Source of the DNA: Doryteuthis pealeii | Lineage: Eukaryota; Mollusca; Cephalopoda; Myopsida; Loliginidae | Reading direction: 5' to 3' | DNA: 64,000 nucleotides | Assembly: GCA_023376005.1 (NCBI GenBank) | Contig: CM042145.1 | Location: 19,208,431-19,272,430, forward strand | Part shown: piece by piece, positions 52,878 through 61,858 of the stretch | Position numbering within the stretch: the first letter of the stretch is position 1 | Layout of the letters: the number at the start of each line of letters is the position of its first letter | Translations under genes and position numbers: made by a program | The notes under the pieces: model-generated | The model's input: only the letters and a program-made list of their open reading frames with translations | Told to the model about the DNA's origin: nothing | Databases searched by the model: none

Positions 52878-53167
52878 CATGTTGTAGTTTATGATGTGAC
52901 CTTCACCTCTTGTTTTCAAGCAGACGTTTTTTTCTAAATGTTGGACAAGCATTTGAAAAGCTCTGTGATATTAAAACTTAAATGATGCATAAAAAAATTA
53001 ATGATTACTTATTTATAAAGATAAAACGGATTTATGTGAATTTTACAGTTGCGGATAGTTTTTACTGGTTTATATTGTTATTGAATGTTTATTTAGCTTA
53101 TTTAGTTTATTAAAGGCTTCAGTTCATTTCATTATGAATGAACTAAGTACTAACAGTAAAGTAGTAA

Positions 53168-53407
53168 AGTCGTCGGGGTGGCCTAAAGTCGGTATCAGCC
53201 AGTCGGCGAGGGAGTCTATCCCCTTTTCAATAGCGCTAGACCAAGGAGATTGTTTTGGCGTCTGGGTGGAGTGCCATACCTACCATCAGCTCCTTACTTT
53301 ACCGCACAGATCCCTGTGCTACTCATACGCTGAGTTGGCGAGGACCGGTATCGAACTAGGAACCTTGTGGTTTCTAGCCGAATGCTCTACCGACTGAGCT
53401 AACCCGT
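53168..53407 (-). mobile_element. SINE-A, full length
   Basis: The plus strand runs from AAGTCGTCGGGGTGGCCTAA to the head complement CTACCGACTGAGCTAACCCG. Close to the consensus with few mutations. It marks the end of the SINE-poor island. Confidence 0.93.
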
Positions 53408-53573
53408 AATGAATTATACATTATTTATTATATAGCAAATTTAAACTATAATAAGTCAGACGAACTTAACAAGTTCACATTTTCAATACCAATTATTACT
53501 CGAAAAAATAAAAATTGAAAAATAATGAAATAAAAATAAAAATCCAAAAATCCAATTACTTGGGGCAACAATT

Positions 53574-53745
53574 CAAGTCGTCTGGGTGGCCTAAAGTCGG
53601 TATCAGCCAATCAGCAAGGGAGTCTATCCTCTTTTCACTAGCGCTAGACCAAGGAGATTGTTTTTGCATCTGAGATGGATCGCCACACCTACCATCAGCT
53701 CCTTACTTTACCGCACATATCCCTGTGCTACTCATACGCTGAGTC
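53574..53745 (-). mobile_element. SINE-A without head, abutting a 5S-like element
   Basis: The 3' end and body are intact (AAGTCGTCTGGGTGGCCTAA to CTCATACGCTGAGT on plus). The tRNA-like head is cut exactly where 5S-rRNA-like sequence begins in the opposite orientation. Confidence 0.9.
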
Positions 53746-53850
53746 ACACTAAAAGCATCGGTTCCCGCCATATCACCGTAGTTAAGCAGCAAAGAACCTG
53801 TTCAGTACTCAAGTGGGTAACCACATAGTAACAGCCGGTAGTGTAAGCTG
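53746..53850 (+). pseudogene. 5S rRNA-like sequence (5S-derived SINE head)
   Basis: AAAAGCATCGGTTCCCGCCA, ATCACCGTAGTTAAGCAGC, TTCAGTACTCAAGTGGGTAA and AGCCGGTAGTGTAAGCT align in order with animal 5S rRNA from about position 20 to the 3' end. The match covers box A (AGTTAAGCAGC), the intermediate element and the box C region. Diverged stems argue against a functional 5S gene; the attached body below argues for a SINE head. Confidence 0.8.
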
Positions 53851-53995
53851 CCTGAATCCTGTGTGACAGACTAATAGTTTTGGTAAACGGAGTGGTAATT
53901 TATGAGGAAGTGCGTCCCGGTCTCCTGCCTCAAAAATTGAGTCACTACCCGGTGACTATTAAAATAACGACCCAGCTCAGTCTATTCAAAACTAT
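53851..53995 (+). mobile_element. Body of the 5S-derived element
   Basis: CTAATAGTTTTGGTAAACGG, GGTAATTTATGAGGAAGTGC, CTGCCTCAAAAATTG and ACTACCCGGTGACTATTAAA. The same body, reverse-complemented, is at 54316-54405 without the 5S head, showing a dispersed repeat. It ends AGCTCAGTCTATTC before (TATC)n. Confidence 0.8.
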
Positions 53996-54002
53996 CCATC
54001 TT

Positions 54003-54262
54003 CATATCTATCTATCTATCTCAATTTGTTCATATTTATCTATATTACTTTAAATACTAAGAATTTTTTTTTATTCCGGTTTGTTTAATGTCTTGTTTTT
54101 AGTTTAAATAAACAAGAATTACGACAAAAAAAGATGCGACCCCCCCCCCAAATACATTTACTTGTCAAAAATATCTATCTATCTTCATTTGTTCATATTA
54201 TCTATATTATTTTGTTTGTTTATCTATCTATCTATCTCAGTCTATTCCAAACTATATATCCA
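54003..54262. repeat. (TATC)n and duplicated AT-rich spacer
   Basis: Two TATC tracts (about 54005-54023 and 54219-54238) with duplicated flanks (AACTAT..CCATCTTCATATCTA; AACAAGAATTACGACAAA). This separates the two inverted copies of the 5S-element body. Confidence 0.8.
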
Positions 54263-54315
54263 TCTTCATATCTAAACAAGAATTACGACAAATTACGATA
54301 AATAAACAAGAATTA

Positions 54316-54408
54316 CGATGAGCTGGGGTTGTTATTTTGATAGTCACCGGGTAGCAATTTTTGAGGCAGGAAACCGGGATGCACTTCCTCATAAATTACC
54401 AACAGGGT
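54316..54408 (-). mobile_element. 5S-derived element body, second copy
   Basis: On the minus strand: GGTAATTTATGAGGAAGTGC, CTGCCTCAAAAATTGCTACC and CGGTGACTATCAAAATAACA, matching 53905-53990. The 5S head is absent; 5'-truncated. Confidence 0.8.
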
Positions 54409-54790
54409 CTCGGCCAGCCTTTGGTCTGTTTTCCAAAACTTTTCTACATTGGAAAAATAAAGTAAAAAAAAACTCGGCTTTGAGTTACCCTTACTGCACT
54501 TTTAAGTTTAGTAAGTAACAATAACTCAGTATACTAATAATCAGGTATTGGATGAAACTTGTGGCGAACTTAACTGAGTCTTAAATTTAAATTTAAAATT
54601 AAACGTCCAAAATGATAAAAGTCAAATAAATATGTGGCGATTAATAAAAAATAAAATTAAACCAAATAAAACAAAATTAAATTAAATATAAAAAAATAAA
54701 TTAAACCAAATAAAACAAAATTAAATTAAATATAAAAAAAATAAATAAAAAGACATAAAAAAATAACAATCTCCCAGAAGGTCTGAGACC
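54409..54790. other. AT-rich stretch with (AAAATTAAAT)n
   Basis: Low-complexity A/T tandem units at about 54640-54750; nothing else recognised. Confidence 0.5.
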
Positions 54791-54794
54791 AGAA

Positions 54795-54858
54795 GAGCCC
54801 TCGGGCATGAGCAAGAAAAGCTCCCTGGTCTAGTGCTAGTAAAAAGGGGTCTAATATC
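54795..54858 (+). mobile_element. SINE-A 3' fragment, second subfamily
   Basis: AGCTCCCTGGTCTAGTGCTA and AAAAAGGGGTCTAATATC match the same segment of 56470-56540. Confidence 0.65.
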
Positions 54859-55240
54859 CGCGAATTCTAGTGCCAAAAAGGACTCTCATTCCTTTTTACC
54901 CCAAGACTTTGAAGAAGAAACACCTATCGACTTGCTGGGAAAATATTTCCATTCAAAGAAATAATGTGAATCAACTAATAAAAGTCTTACTTAAGTTATC
55001 CTCATCTTTGTTCCTTTCGTTTCTTTTCTTAAATTCCCTTTCAGCTTACTAGCCCACACGGAGTGAGAATTAATTAATGGAATTTAGACATGACCACAAG
55101 CAAGCTTAAGCCACATAGAACTAACTATTAACAAAACACTACAAATATATAAAATAAATTAAAAAATAAGGCTTAAAAAATTTCAAAGCAAAAAGGAAAG
55201 AGACACCAGAAGTCCTTTTTTTGTTTTATGTTTTTTTTAA
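54859..55240. other. AT-rich stretch without recognised feature
   Basis: A 60-codon plus-strand frame (54870) has no recognised domain. Confidence 0.45.
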
Positions 55241-55487
55241 TATATATTTACCAACCCCTCCGCACGAGCAGGATGTGACACAAGGTCAATTTCTTAAGCG
55301 GAGTTCAACAGGTTTGAATTCAGAGTTTTCCTTCTCCTAGACCGGTTACCTAACCAAGGTTAAAGAGCCCAATCTGCCTACTATTTACCCATAGCTGGAG
55401 GGAGAGTAGAATTCATACCTTTCCCAAGGGTATTACATGCTAAGTGAAATGCAATTACCACGTCCAGGATTTGAACTCGGGGCGATA
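55241..55487 (-). mobile_element. SINE-B, head truncated, tail type i
   Basis: The tail at the left is well preserved (CCTCCGCACGAGCAGGATGT on plus). The head is cut just past box B (GGATTTGAACTCGGGG). Confidence 0.9.
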
Positions 55488-55517
55488 TTTTTTTTAATAT
55501 AAAATTCATTGTAAATA

Positions 55518-55740
55518 CTGTATAGGAGTAAAAAAAATGGGGGGGTGAAATGACTATATATACACAGACCCTATAAGCAGGGAGAAATCCCTGTGGCATA
55601 TTGGTTAACACGCCAACCTCCCTAACTTATTTAGCTATCCATCTGATACTACTATACACACACACACATCTGTATATATACATGCATATACACTCCACAC
55701 ATGCTCTCACACACACATTCATACAGTTACACTATGGAAT
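55518..55740 (+). repeat. SINE-D-like repeat, copy 1
   Basis: GGAGTAAAAAAAATGGGGGG, AGACCCTATAAGCAGGG, then tRNA-like TGGCATATTGGTTAACACGC and CCAACCTCCCTAACTT, followed by CA/TA-rich sequence. A copy of the second half is at 56103-56265 and of the first part at 58917-58975. Confidence 0.65.
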
Positions 55741-56095
55741 GGCAAGAGGTTTAAAATTTTAGGTTAAAAAGGTAGTTGCGTGTTCCTAGGGTTTGCTTTT
55801 AACCCCATCTTATTCGGTGGTCACGCTGAAAAGGAAAGAATTCAAGGAAAGAAAAAGAAGTGACAAAGACAAAGTTAGTTTTATGATTTAGGCTTTATTC
55901 GTGGGTTATAGCCACCATGTGGTAAGAGAATTTCTCCCTGGTCAGTAGTAGTGTCTTTCTGAGTTAAGGCCTAAGTCAGAATGGCCGAGAGATTATCTTG
56001 GTGGTCAGAAGTCGGTCCTTTTTCCCACACATACTCAGAGGGTTCTTCCGGTGTGAAGGCTCATGGGAGTTTTTTTTTTTTTAAATTTTAATTTT
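55741..56095. other. Unclassified stretch between two SINE-D-like copies
   Basis: About 350 bp of intermediate GC content (TATTCGGTGGTCACGCTGAA; GTGGGTTATAGCCACCATGT). It may be an insertion that separated a tandem SINE-D pair. No terminal repeats recognised. Confidence 0.35.
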
Positions 56096-56099
56096 AATC

Positions 56100-56265
56100 C
56101 CCACAATACAAAGACCCTATAAGCAGAGTATAATGGTTAACATGCTGACCTCCCTAACTTTTTAGCTATCCTTCTATCCTACTATACACACATACATCTG
56201 TATATATACACATATCTTCACACATGCTCTCACACACACATTCATACAGTTACACACACCTCCAT
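56100..56265 (+). repeat. SINE-D-like repeat, copy 2
   Basis: AAGACCCTATAAGCAGAGTA, TAATGGTTAACATGCTGACC, TCCCTAACTTTTTAGCTATC and the shared CACACATGCTCTCACACACA run, collinear with copy 1. Confidence 0.7.
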
Positions 56266-56700
56266 CTATAGGTAAATAGTTGGACAAACTGATCTTTTTA
56301 CCCTTAGTACAACAGCCAGGGGCCAGTTTAGCTCTGTCTGTAGAGCAGTCGCTTAGGAATCATGAAATTACGGGTTTGATACCGGTCACCGCCTACTCAG
56401 CCCATGCATAGCACAGATTGGGTAATATGATCTGTGCGGTAAAGTGGAGAGTTGACGGTAGGTGTGGTGCTTCACCTCAGCAAAAAAAGCTCCCTGGCCT
56501 AGCGCTAGTAAAAAGGGGTTAGACTCTGATACCAGCAATAGGCCACTTGCCAAATTTAATTACTTTTATGGCAACCAATCTTTGAGAAGAAAAGCTCTGA
56601 ATTTAAACCAACTGTACACTGCCTACAAATTGACTTTGTGACACATCTGTCCAAGGCAGAAGTGGGGGTGGTATATACATACGGGGATTTTGCATATATT
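56266..56700 (+). mobile_element. SINE-B body and tail, split by SINE-A
   Basis: CTCCATCTATAGGTAAATAG ... GATCTTTTTACCCTTAGTAC (56266-56326) continues after the SINE-A at GGCAACCAATCTTTGAGAAG ... TGACTTTGTGACACATCTG (56570 on). This is the normal order of SINE-B, so SINE-A inserted later. Confidence 0.8.
56327..56567 (+). mobile_element. SINE-A (second subfamily) nested in SINE-B
   Basis: Head GGGGCCAGTTTAGCTCTGTC and box B GGTTTGATACC. It has the subfamily insertion AGATTGGGTAATATGATCTG and lacks the GACGCAAAAAC block (CAGCAAAAAAAGCTCCCTGG instead). Confidence 0.9.
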
Positions 56701-56867
56701 GAACAAATGACTGAAACTATTTTTTCATGTTACTCAGTGCTGGTTCTCTTCACCATAAATATCAACATAACACAATCCTCGGACAAGCATTCAAAAAGTT
56801 CTAAGACTCACACAGAATATTTATGATTGCTGTTTTATCCATTTTTAGATTTGTCTCACATTTCTCA

Positions 56868-57515
56868 CCTTTCTATGGGTCTTACCTGCACAGAAATTAA
56901 GACAGAATTTGTCTTTTCTAGTTTTATAAGAAGTGGCTTTCTTTCTGGCAGCCCTGTCACCTGCGGCTTTAGAATACACTGACTGCATGTATGCAGAGGG
57001 GTAAGAATCCTCCAATGGGGCCACCTGTTGCCCTCCATGGGTGGAGGAATCCTGGTGGCTGAGCAGTCCATGAAATGCAACACTCCACTTTGGCCCTTAC
57101 TTAGGCTAGATGGGCGGTTGAAGAGGCCCCTCCAATCAATAGGCTGGTCATGTCAAGCCCTAGCATCTATATGATTGTCCTGACCCTATTGCTGTTATGA
57201 CAAGCCCCAACCCTTTTTATCATATATGTGCTAGAAGGCAGTGGCTGAGGGTCTTATTATCCTGGGAATGACGTTAAACTCTATCTGATGGTGAGGTTCC
57301 AGTTCTGGAGGTTTGAGGAATGTGGAGCTCCCCTTCATCACCATTGCTCCCAGTTCCACTATGAGTGGTAACACCTTTTAGGGTCACATCTATGGGTGAA
57401 GTAGAAAATTTGAGTTTAAAAATTTTCTTCCTAACTATCGCTACAAATCTTTCAAAACTTTGCCGACATTAAATAACCCACTGAAGATGGTATGCCATTA
57501 AACAAAACAAACAAA
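56868..57515 (-). repeat. Repeat H
   Basis: Minus orientation: starts GTTTTGTTTAATGGCATACC at the right, proceeds through GACCCTAAAAGGTGTTACCA and CTCACCATCAGATAGAGTTT to CCTCTGCATACATGCAGTCA. Collinear with 36684. A CAAA tract marks its right end. Confidence 0.82.
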
Positions 57516-57589
57516 CAAACAAACAAATCTTCTTTCTGGATGAAACTTAGAACTTTTTGAATGACCCTCATAAAGTAAAAGGTAAAGCC

Positions 57590-57757
57590 ATTGGGTCAGC
57601 CTAATGTCAGTATCAGCTAGACAGCGAGGGAGTCTATCCCCTTTTCACTAGTGCTAGACCAAGGAGATTTTTTTGCGTCTGAGGTGGAGTGCCACACCTA
57701 CCATCAGCTCCTCACTTTACTGCACAGATCCCTGTGCTACTCATACACTGAGTTGGT
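57590..57757 (-). mobile_element. SINE-A without head
   Basis: The plus strand begins CCATTGGGTCAGCCTAATGT and breaks off at CTCATACACTGAGTTGG, leaving no promoter. Confidence 0.88.
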
Positions 57758-58095
57758 ATGACCCTCATACCTATATGCTATGCCTATGAACATGTATACA
57801 CATATAGACACGCTCACACCTACATGCGTATGCATTATTGAACTCAAATATGTGTAGCCAGGGACAGAAGAGCTTACAGTCACACTATTACTATTGAGTT
57901 AGATTCTCACTAGGTGACCCATAATACTGACCTGGTGTCACATCTTGCTTATGGTGGAGGGGTTGGGTAAATACATATATACATCCATGTACATACATAC
58001 ATACATATACGCTATGCCTACACACATACAGATATGCTCAAATCCACATGCATATGTATACATATGCACTGCACTTATATGCATACATACTCATA
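57758..58095. repeat. (ACAT)n-rich region and duplicated segment, copy 1
   Basis: Scattered ATACATAC units with AAATATGTGTAGCCAGGGAC, AGAAGAGCTTACAGTCACAC and TTAGATTCTCACTAGGTGAC, then the SINE-B type i tail (GGTGTCACATCTTGCTTATG). The same block recurs at 58505-58630. Confidence 0.7.
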
Positions 58096-58387
58096 TATAT
58101 ATTTACCGACCCCTCCGCACGAGCAGGATGCGACACAAGGTCAATTTCTTAGCGGAGTTTAACGGGTTTTGAATTAAGGGTTTTCCTACTCCTAAACTGG
58201 TTACCTAACCATGATTAAAGAGCCCAGTCTGCCTGCTATTTGCCCATAGCTGGAGGGAGAATTGGATTCATACCTTTACCAAGGGTATTAGCGCCATGTG
58301 AAATGCAAACAGCTTCATCCAGGAATTGAACTCAGGTCGACGAGTCCATTTCCTACGACTCTAACCATTAGTCCACACACCTCCATA
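58096..58387 (-). mobile_element. SINE-B, full length, tail type i
   Basis: Head at the right (minus GGAGGTGTGTGGACTAATGG; box B GAGTTCAATTCC). Tail complement CCTCCGCACGAGCAGGATGC is close to consensus. Among the best-preserved copies. Confidence 0.93.
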
Positions 58388-58434
58388 CATATTCATATAG
58401 GCGTGCTCACATGCATATGCATTGTTTCACATAA

Positions 58435-58632
58435 ATATGGGCACCTAAGGGGGAGAAGAGTTTACAATGTAGAAGACCTTGTGGAAGATCTTCTCTCTTC
58501 ACTCCCAAATATGTGCACCCAGGGACAGAAGAGCTTACAGTCACACTATTATTATTGAGTTAGATTCTCACTAGGTGACCTTGTGTCACATCTTGCCTGT
58601 GGTGGAAGGGTTGGGTAAATACATCGATGTAC
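58435..58632 (+). repeat. Duplicated segment, copy 2
   Basis: AAGAGTTTACAATGTAGAAG and GACCTTGTGGAAGATCTTC also occur at 58980-59010. AAATATGTGCACCCAGGGAC to CACATCTTGCCTGTGGTGG repeats 57847-57960. Confidence 0.7.
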
Positions 58633-58643
58633 ATACATATTTC

Positions 58644-58898
58644 GGGGCCGGGTTAGCTCAGTCGGTAGAGCGTTCGGCTAGAAACCACAAGGTTCCTAGT
58701 TCGATACCGGTCCCCGCCAACTTAGCGTATGAGTAGCACAGGGATCTGTGCGGTAAAGTAAGGAGCTGATGGAAGGTGTGGCGCTCCACCTCAGATGCTA
58801 AAAACAATCTCCTTGGTCTAGTGCTATTGAAAAGGGGATAGACTCCCTCGCTGACTGGCTGATACCAACTTTAGGCCGCCCGACGACTTTTACTTTTA
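58644..58898 (+). mobile_element. SINE-A, full length, reference copy
   Basis: Complete tRNA-like head: GGGCCGGGTTAGCTCAGTCG (box A), AGTTCGATACCGG (box B), acceptor-like GGGCCGG pairing with CCGGTCCC. The body runs AGGAGCTGATGGAAGGTGTG to CGACTTTAGGCCGCCCGACG and ends in TTTTACTTTTACA. ACATACATA lies on both sides, but within an ACAT-rich tract. The anticodon arm does not fold well, so it is not a tRNA gene. Confidence 0.95.
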
Positions 58899-58904
58899 CA
58901 TACA

Positions 58905-59010
58905 TACATATACGCTATAGGAGTAAAAAAAATGGGGGGGTGAAATGGCTATATATACAGATCCTATAAGATCCTATTATACAATGTAGAAGACCTTACG
59001 GAAGATCTTC
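58905..59010 (+). repeat. SINE-D-like and duplicated fragments
   Basis: GGAGTAAAAAAAATGGGGGG and TATATACAGATCCTATAAG match 55518; ACAATGTAGAAGACCTTACG matches 58467. Short mosaic of neighbouring repeats. Confidence 0.6.
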
Positions 59011-59985
59011 ACTCTACACGCAACCGGTAGAAAACTTCACCTTCTATTCCCATAGCAACCCATCCTGGTAAAAAGTAGAGGCATGTAGATAATTATTTGT
59101 CTTTTCATCTATCATGCAGTTGAAACAAGGATCTGCAAATGACAACTTTGATATTCCTAGTTTTATTGCACTTCACAACTAACAACTACAAGTAACCACA
59201 AAAAATGGAAAAATTCTTCGAAAAAAAAATCAGCAATTTTACCACCACCACCACCTTGTTAAATGTAGGAATTAAAGTTACAGAATTGAACAGAAAAACA
59301 TGGTAAGGAATAAGCATCCAATTGTGATATAAGGATTAGTGTAACTGCCGCTAAACTGACCAGTTAATTATGTCTTATTTTTATATAGTTATTTTTGTTT
59401 ATAAAAATTAACTACAACCACAGTATTCAATTTAGAGTAGTTTAATCGGTTTAATACCATTTGGTGCTGACCACTGGTTTCTGCAGTCTATGAGCCCTAA
59501 CTGGAAAAGGGTAAGGGGAAGTCAGGACAATCCGTTAGAGTTTTTACACTACTGGTTGGGATAGGCAACAACGATAAGCACTTTCACATTTCTTTGAGGA
59601 TTTCCTATTTCTTTTTAAAAGTATTCACTGTAATCCGTTTATCAAATGTTATTTGTTTTTCCTTGTACAGTTTCACGGTGTTTATTAAATAAACTTAATG
59701 ACATCAGTAAAGAAGTGTCATGCCATTTCTTCGAGACCAATTAGGCAGTAAAAATTAGCAAGCTCATCTCAGATCCATTGCTACTAAATGATGAGATTGG
59801 TCCTCACTGGATGCCCCATACTTACACAATCTTGTTCTAAATTATAGATCCATTGCTACTGAATTATGAGTTTGAGTGAATTGTATACGTTTATATTTAC
59901 ATGTTTTGTGTAGTTTCTTCAGAGTTTTTTTTTGGGGGGGGGGGATGCACACAGTTATATGATATCAGGTATTCCTATGTAATAT
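59011..59985. other. AT-rich stretch, no recognised gene
   Basis: One GC-richer segment near 59460-59580 (GAGCCCTAACTGGAAAAGGG). No repeat family or coding frame recognised. Confidence 0.5.
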
Positions 59986-59989
59986 AGAT

Positions 59990-60237
59990 AATTTTCGAAT
60001 AGATCTATTTGACCCATAGAAAGGACCCTAACTGGCCCTAGTACCCTGGGTCAGAATGAACCTGGGAGTAATGGCAACAAAAAAGTGACTCCACACTCCC
60101 AAAGCTCAAGAACTGGAACCTCACCATCAGATGCAGTTTTATTTCATACCCAGGACACCTCTTTTAGGGGGTAGGGAGTCTTATCCCTCTGCAGGAGATA
60201 CAGTCAGTGTACTCTAATTTCCACTGACAGTGCGATT
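59990..60237 (+). repeat. Repeat H, internally deleted
   Basis: TTTGACCCATAGAAAGGACC, CCCTGGGTCAGAATGAACCT, CTCACCATCAGATGCAGTTT then, skipping about 250 bp, TCTTATCCCTCTGCAGGAGA and CAGTCAGTGTACTCTAA. The fold-back element at 60246 abuts its end. Confidence 0.8.
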
Positions 60238-60245
60238 GAACTTTT

Positions 60246-60702
60246 GGTTAAATCGAACTTAATGGACCTAAATTCCACCATCGTATGTCACCCCGCCGAA
60301 AGATAGAAAATACCAAAAATCAGGGAATTAACCGAATTTAATGAAATTTTCAGTGTTGATATATTAATGAATAAAAAATATAATGCACTAGTTATTTCAT
60401 TTAAAAACTTTTACATTCTTTCAGGTAAGTTAACTTTGAACCATGTATCTTTGCGGCGTAACACAGATTCTCAAAGATACGTGGTAATCTGTGTTACGCC
60501 GCAAAGATACGTGGTTCAAAGTTAACTGACCTGAAAAAATGTAAAAGTTTTTAAATAAAATAACTGGTGCATTATATTTTGTATTCATTAATATATCAAC
60601 ACTGAAAATTTCATTAAATTCGGTTAATTCCCCAATTTTTTTTTTCTTTCGGTGGGGTGACATACGATGGTGGAATTTAGGTCCATTAAGTTCGATTTAA
60701 CC
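60246..60702. mobile_element. 457-bp fold-back element with 7-bp target duplication
   Basis: Arms 60246-60469 and 60486-60702 are reverse complements at well over 90% of positions with a 16-nt loop. Ends are GGTTAAATCGAACTTAATGG and its complement. AACTTTT flanks both sides (60239-60245 and 60704-60710). Each arm contains the repeat I core (TCAGGGAATTAACCG...). It would snap back as single-stranded DNA or form a long dsRNA if transcribed. No transposase. Confidence 0.95.
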
Positions 60703-60877
60703 TAACTTTTATACTTTCCGCTACAAAGTTAATTATAATATTTTTTATTGATAATATATTAATCTGAAATAGACTAGTCTCTATTTAAAACAATAAAAGA
60801 TATTTATATTCTATTCCTAAATTGTGAAGATATGCAGCAGAATTGCCATGGATTATACTATTTTTATCAATATCAGT

Positions 60878-61262
60878 TGGAGGCGTGTGGGCTAATGGTT
60901 AGAGTCGTAGGAAATTCACTCGTTGACCTGAGTTCAAATCCTGGACAAAGCTACAGTTCACATAGCATTAATACCCTTGGGAAAGATATGAATCCAACTA
61001 TTCTCCCTCCATCTATGGGTAAATAGTAGGGTAAACTGGGCTCTTTAAACTTGGTTAGGCAACCAGTCTAGGAAAAAGAAAACTCTGAATTCAAACCTGT
61101 TAAACTCCACTACTAGAATAGGCTCAGTCCTAATTAGTGATCTATTTCACTCGGCTCCTTAACTTTGGTTAGGCAACCAATCTAGGAGAAAGAAAACTGA
61201 ATTCAAACCTGTTGAACTTCACTACTAAAATAGGCTCAGTTCTAATTAGTGATCTATTTCGC
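60878..61262 (+). mobile_element. SINE-B, tail type ii, with partial tandem duplication
   Basis: Head GGAGGCGTGTGGGCTAATGG, box B GAGTTCAAATCC, body, then tail CACTACTAGAATAGGCTCAG to GTGATCTATTTCA. From 61147 the last body segment and tail repeat once (GGCTCCTTAACTTTGGTTAG to GTGATCTATTTC). Confidence 0.92.
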
Positions 61263-61855
61263 AAATTTAAAAAAAAAAATAGTATCATGTAACAAAAAAT
61301 TACAAGGACTATCTGAAGAATTGTCATCCCAAAGTTTGGCAGAGTGAGAATTCTTCAGGTGTATATGCAGGGGTAATAAGCAATTGAGAGTTACCTTTCC
61401 TTATTTTAGGATTACCTCCCCTTTGGAGAACTCTCTTGGGAATATTAGACTATATAAATTCTCAATAAGTGTACCAAGTAGAATAAAGCTTTCCATCATT
61501 TGTCATTACAGTAGGCATGAAAATTATTCAGGTGATCATTAGTTTAAAATAAAAATAAAAACAAACACAAAAGATAAATGAAAATAAACCTTTCATCAGG
61601 TCTAAAAATAGAACAGAAATTACAGATTTTTGGCGGGAAAAATAAACCCACATGGATGTAGCTATAAACAAACTTGTGCAGAGAAGAATTCAGAACGACG
61701 CATCATTCACATCTGGCTCTGCGAATCACTTAAGCTCAACTCACTTACTTTCTAGACTTTTCCCCCAGTTTTCAGTCACATGACATTCTAAGCGAATCAG
61801 AGTATCATGTCTAGGTCAATAAAAGGTCAGAAGCTGTCAATAAAACTTCTGGTTA
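61263..61855. other. AT-rich stretch without recognised feature
   Basis: Nothing recognisable. Confidence 0.5.
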
Positions 61856-61858
61856 TTT

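Larger units (their letters stand above)
45799..53160. other. SINE-poor AT-rich island
   Basis: About 7.4 kb with no SINE-A, SINE-B, SINE-E or MITE-C copy, whereas flanking DNA has one every 300-1500 bp. It contains only small AT-rich repeats (46478-47000, 48365-48600, 49297-49475), one LINE-L 3' end and simple tracts. Frames shorter than about 75 codons on either strand show no domain. It ends at a possible minus-strand exon and promoter, so it may be an intron or regulatory region. Confidence 0.55.

Noticed and set aside
53746..53850. Functional 5S rRNA gene
   Set aside because: First ~20 bases are not recognisable, helices are disrupted, and a repeat body follows. Better explained as a 5S-derived SINE head or pseudogene.
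57758..58095. CRISPR-like or satellite array
   Set aside because: ATACATAC units are irregular simple repeat without spacers, and the DNA is eukaryotic.
58644..58720. Possible tRNA gene
   Set aside because: Has A and B boxes and a pairing acceptor, but the anticodon arm does not fold, and the same head is followed by the same SINE body in many copies.
60430..60663. 77-codon frame
   Set aside because: Lies wholly inside the fold-back palindrome, where both strands read similarly; not protein-coding.
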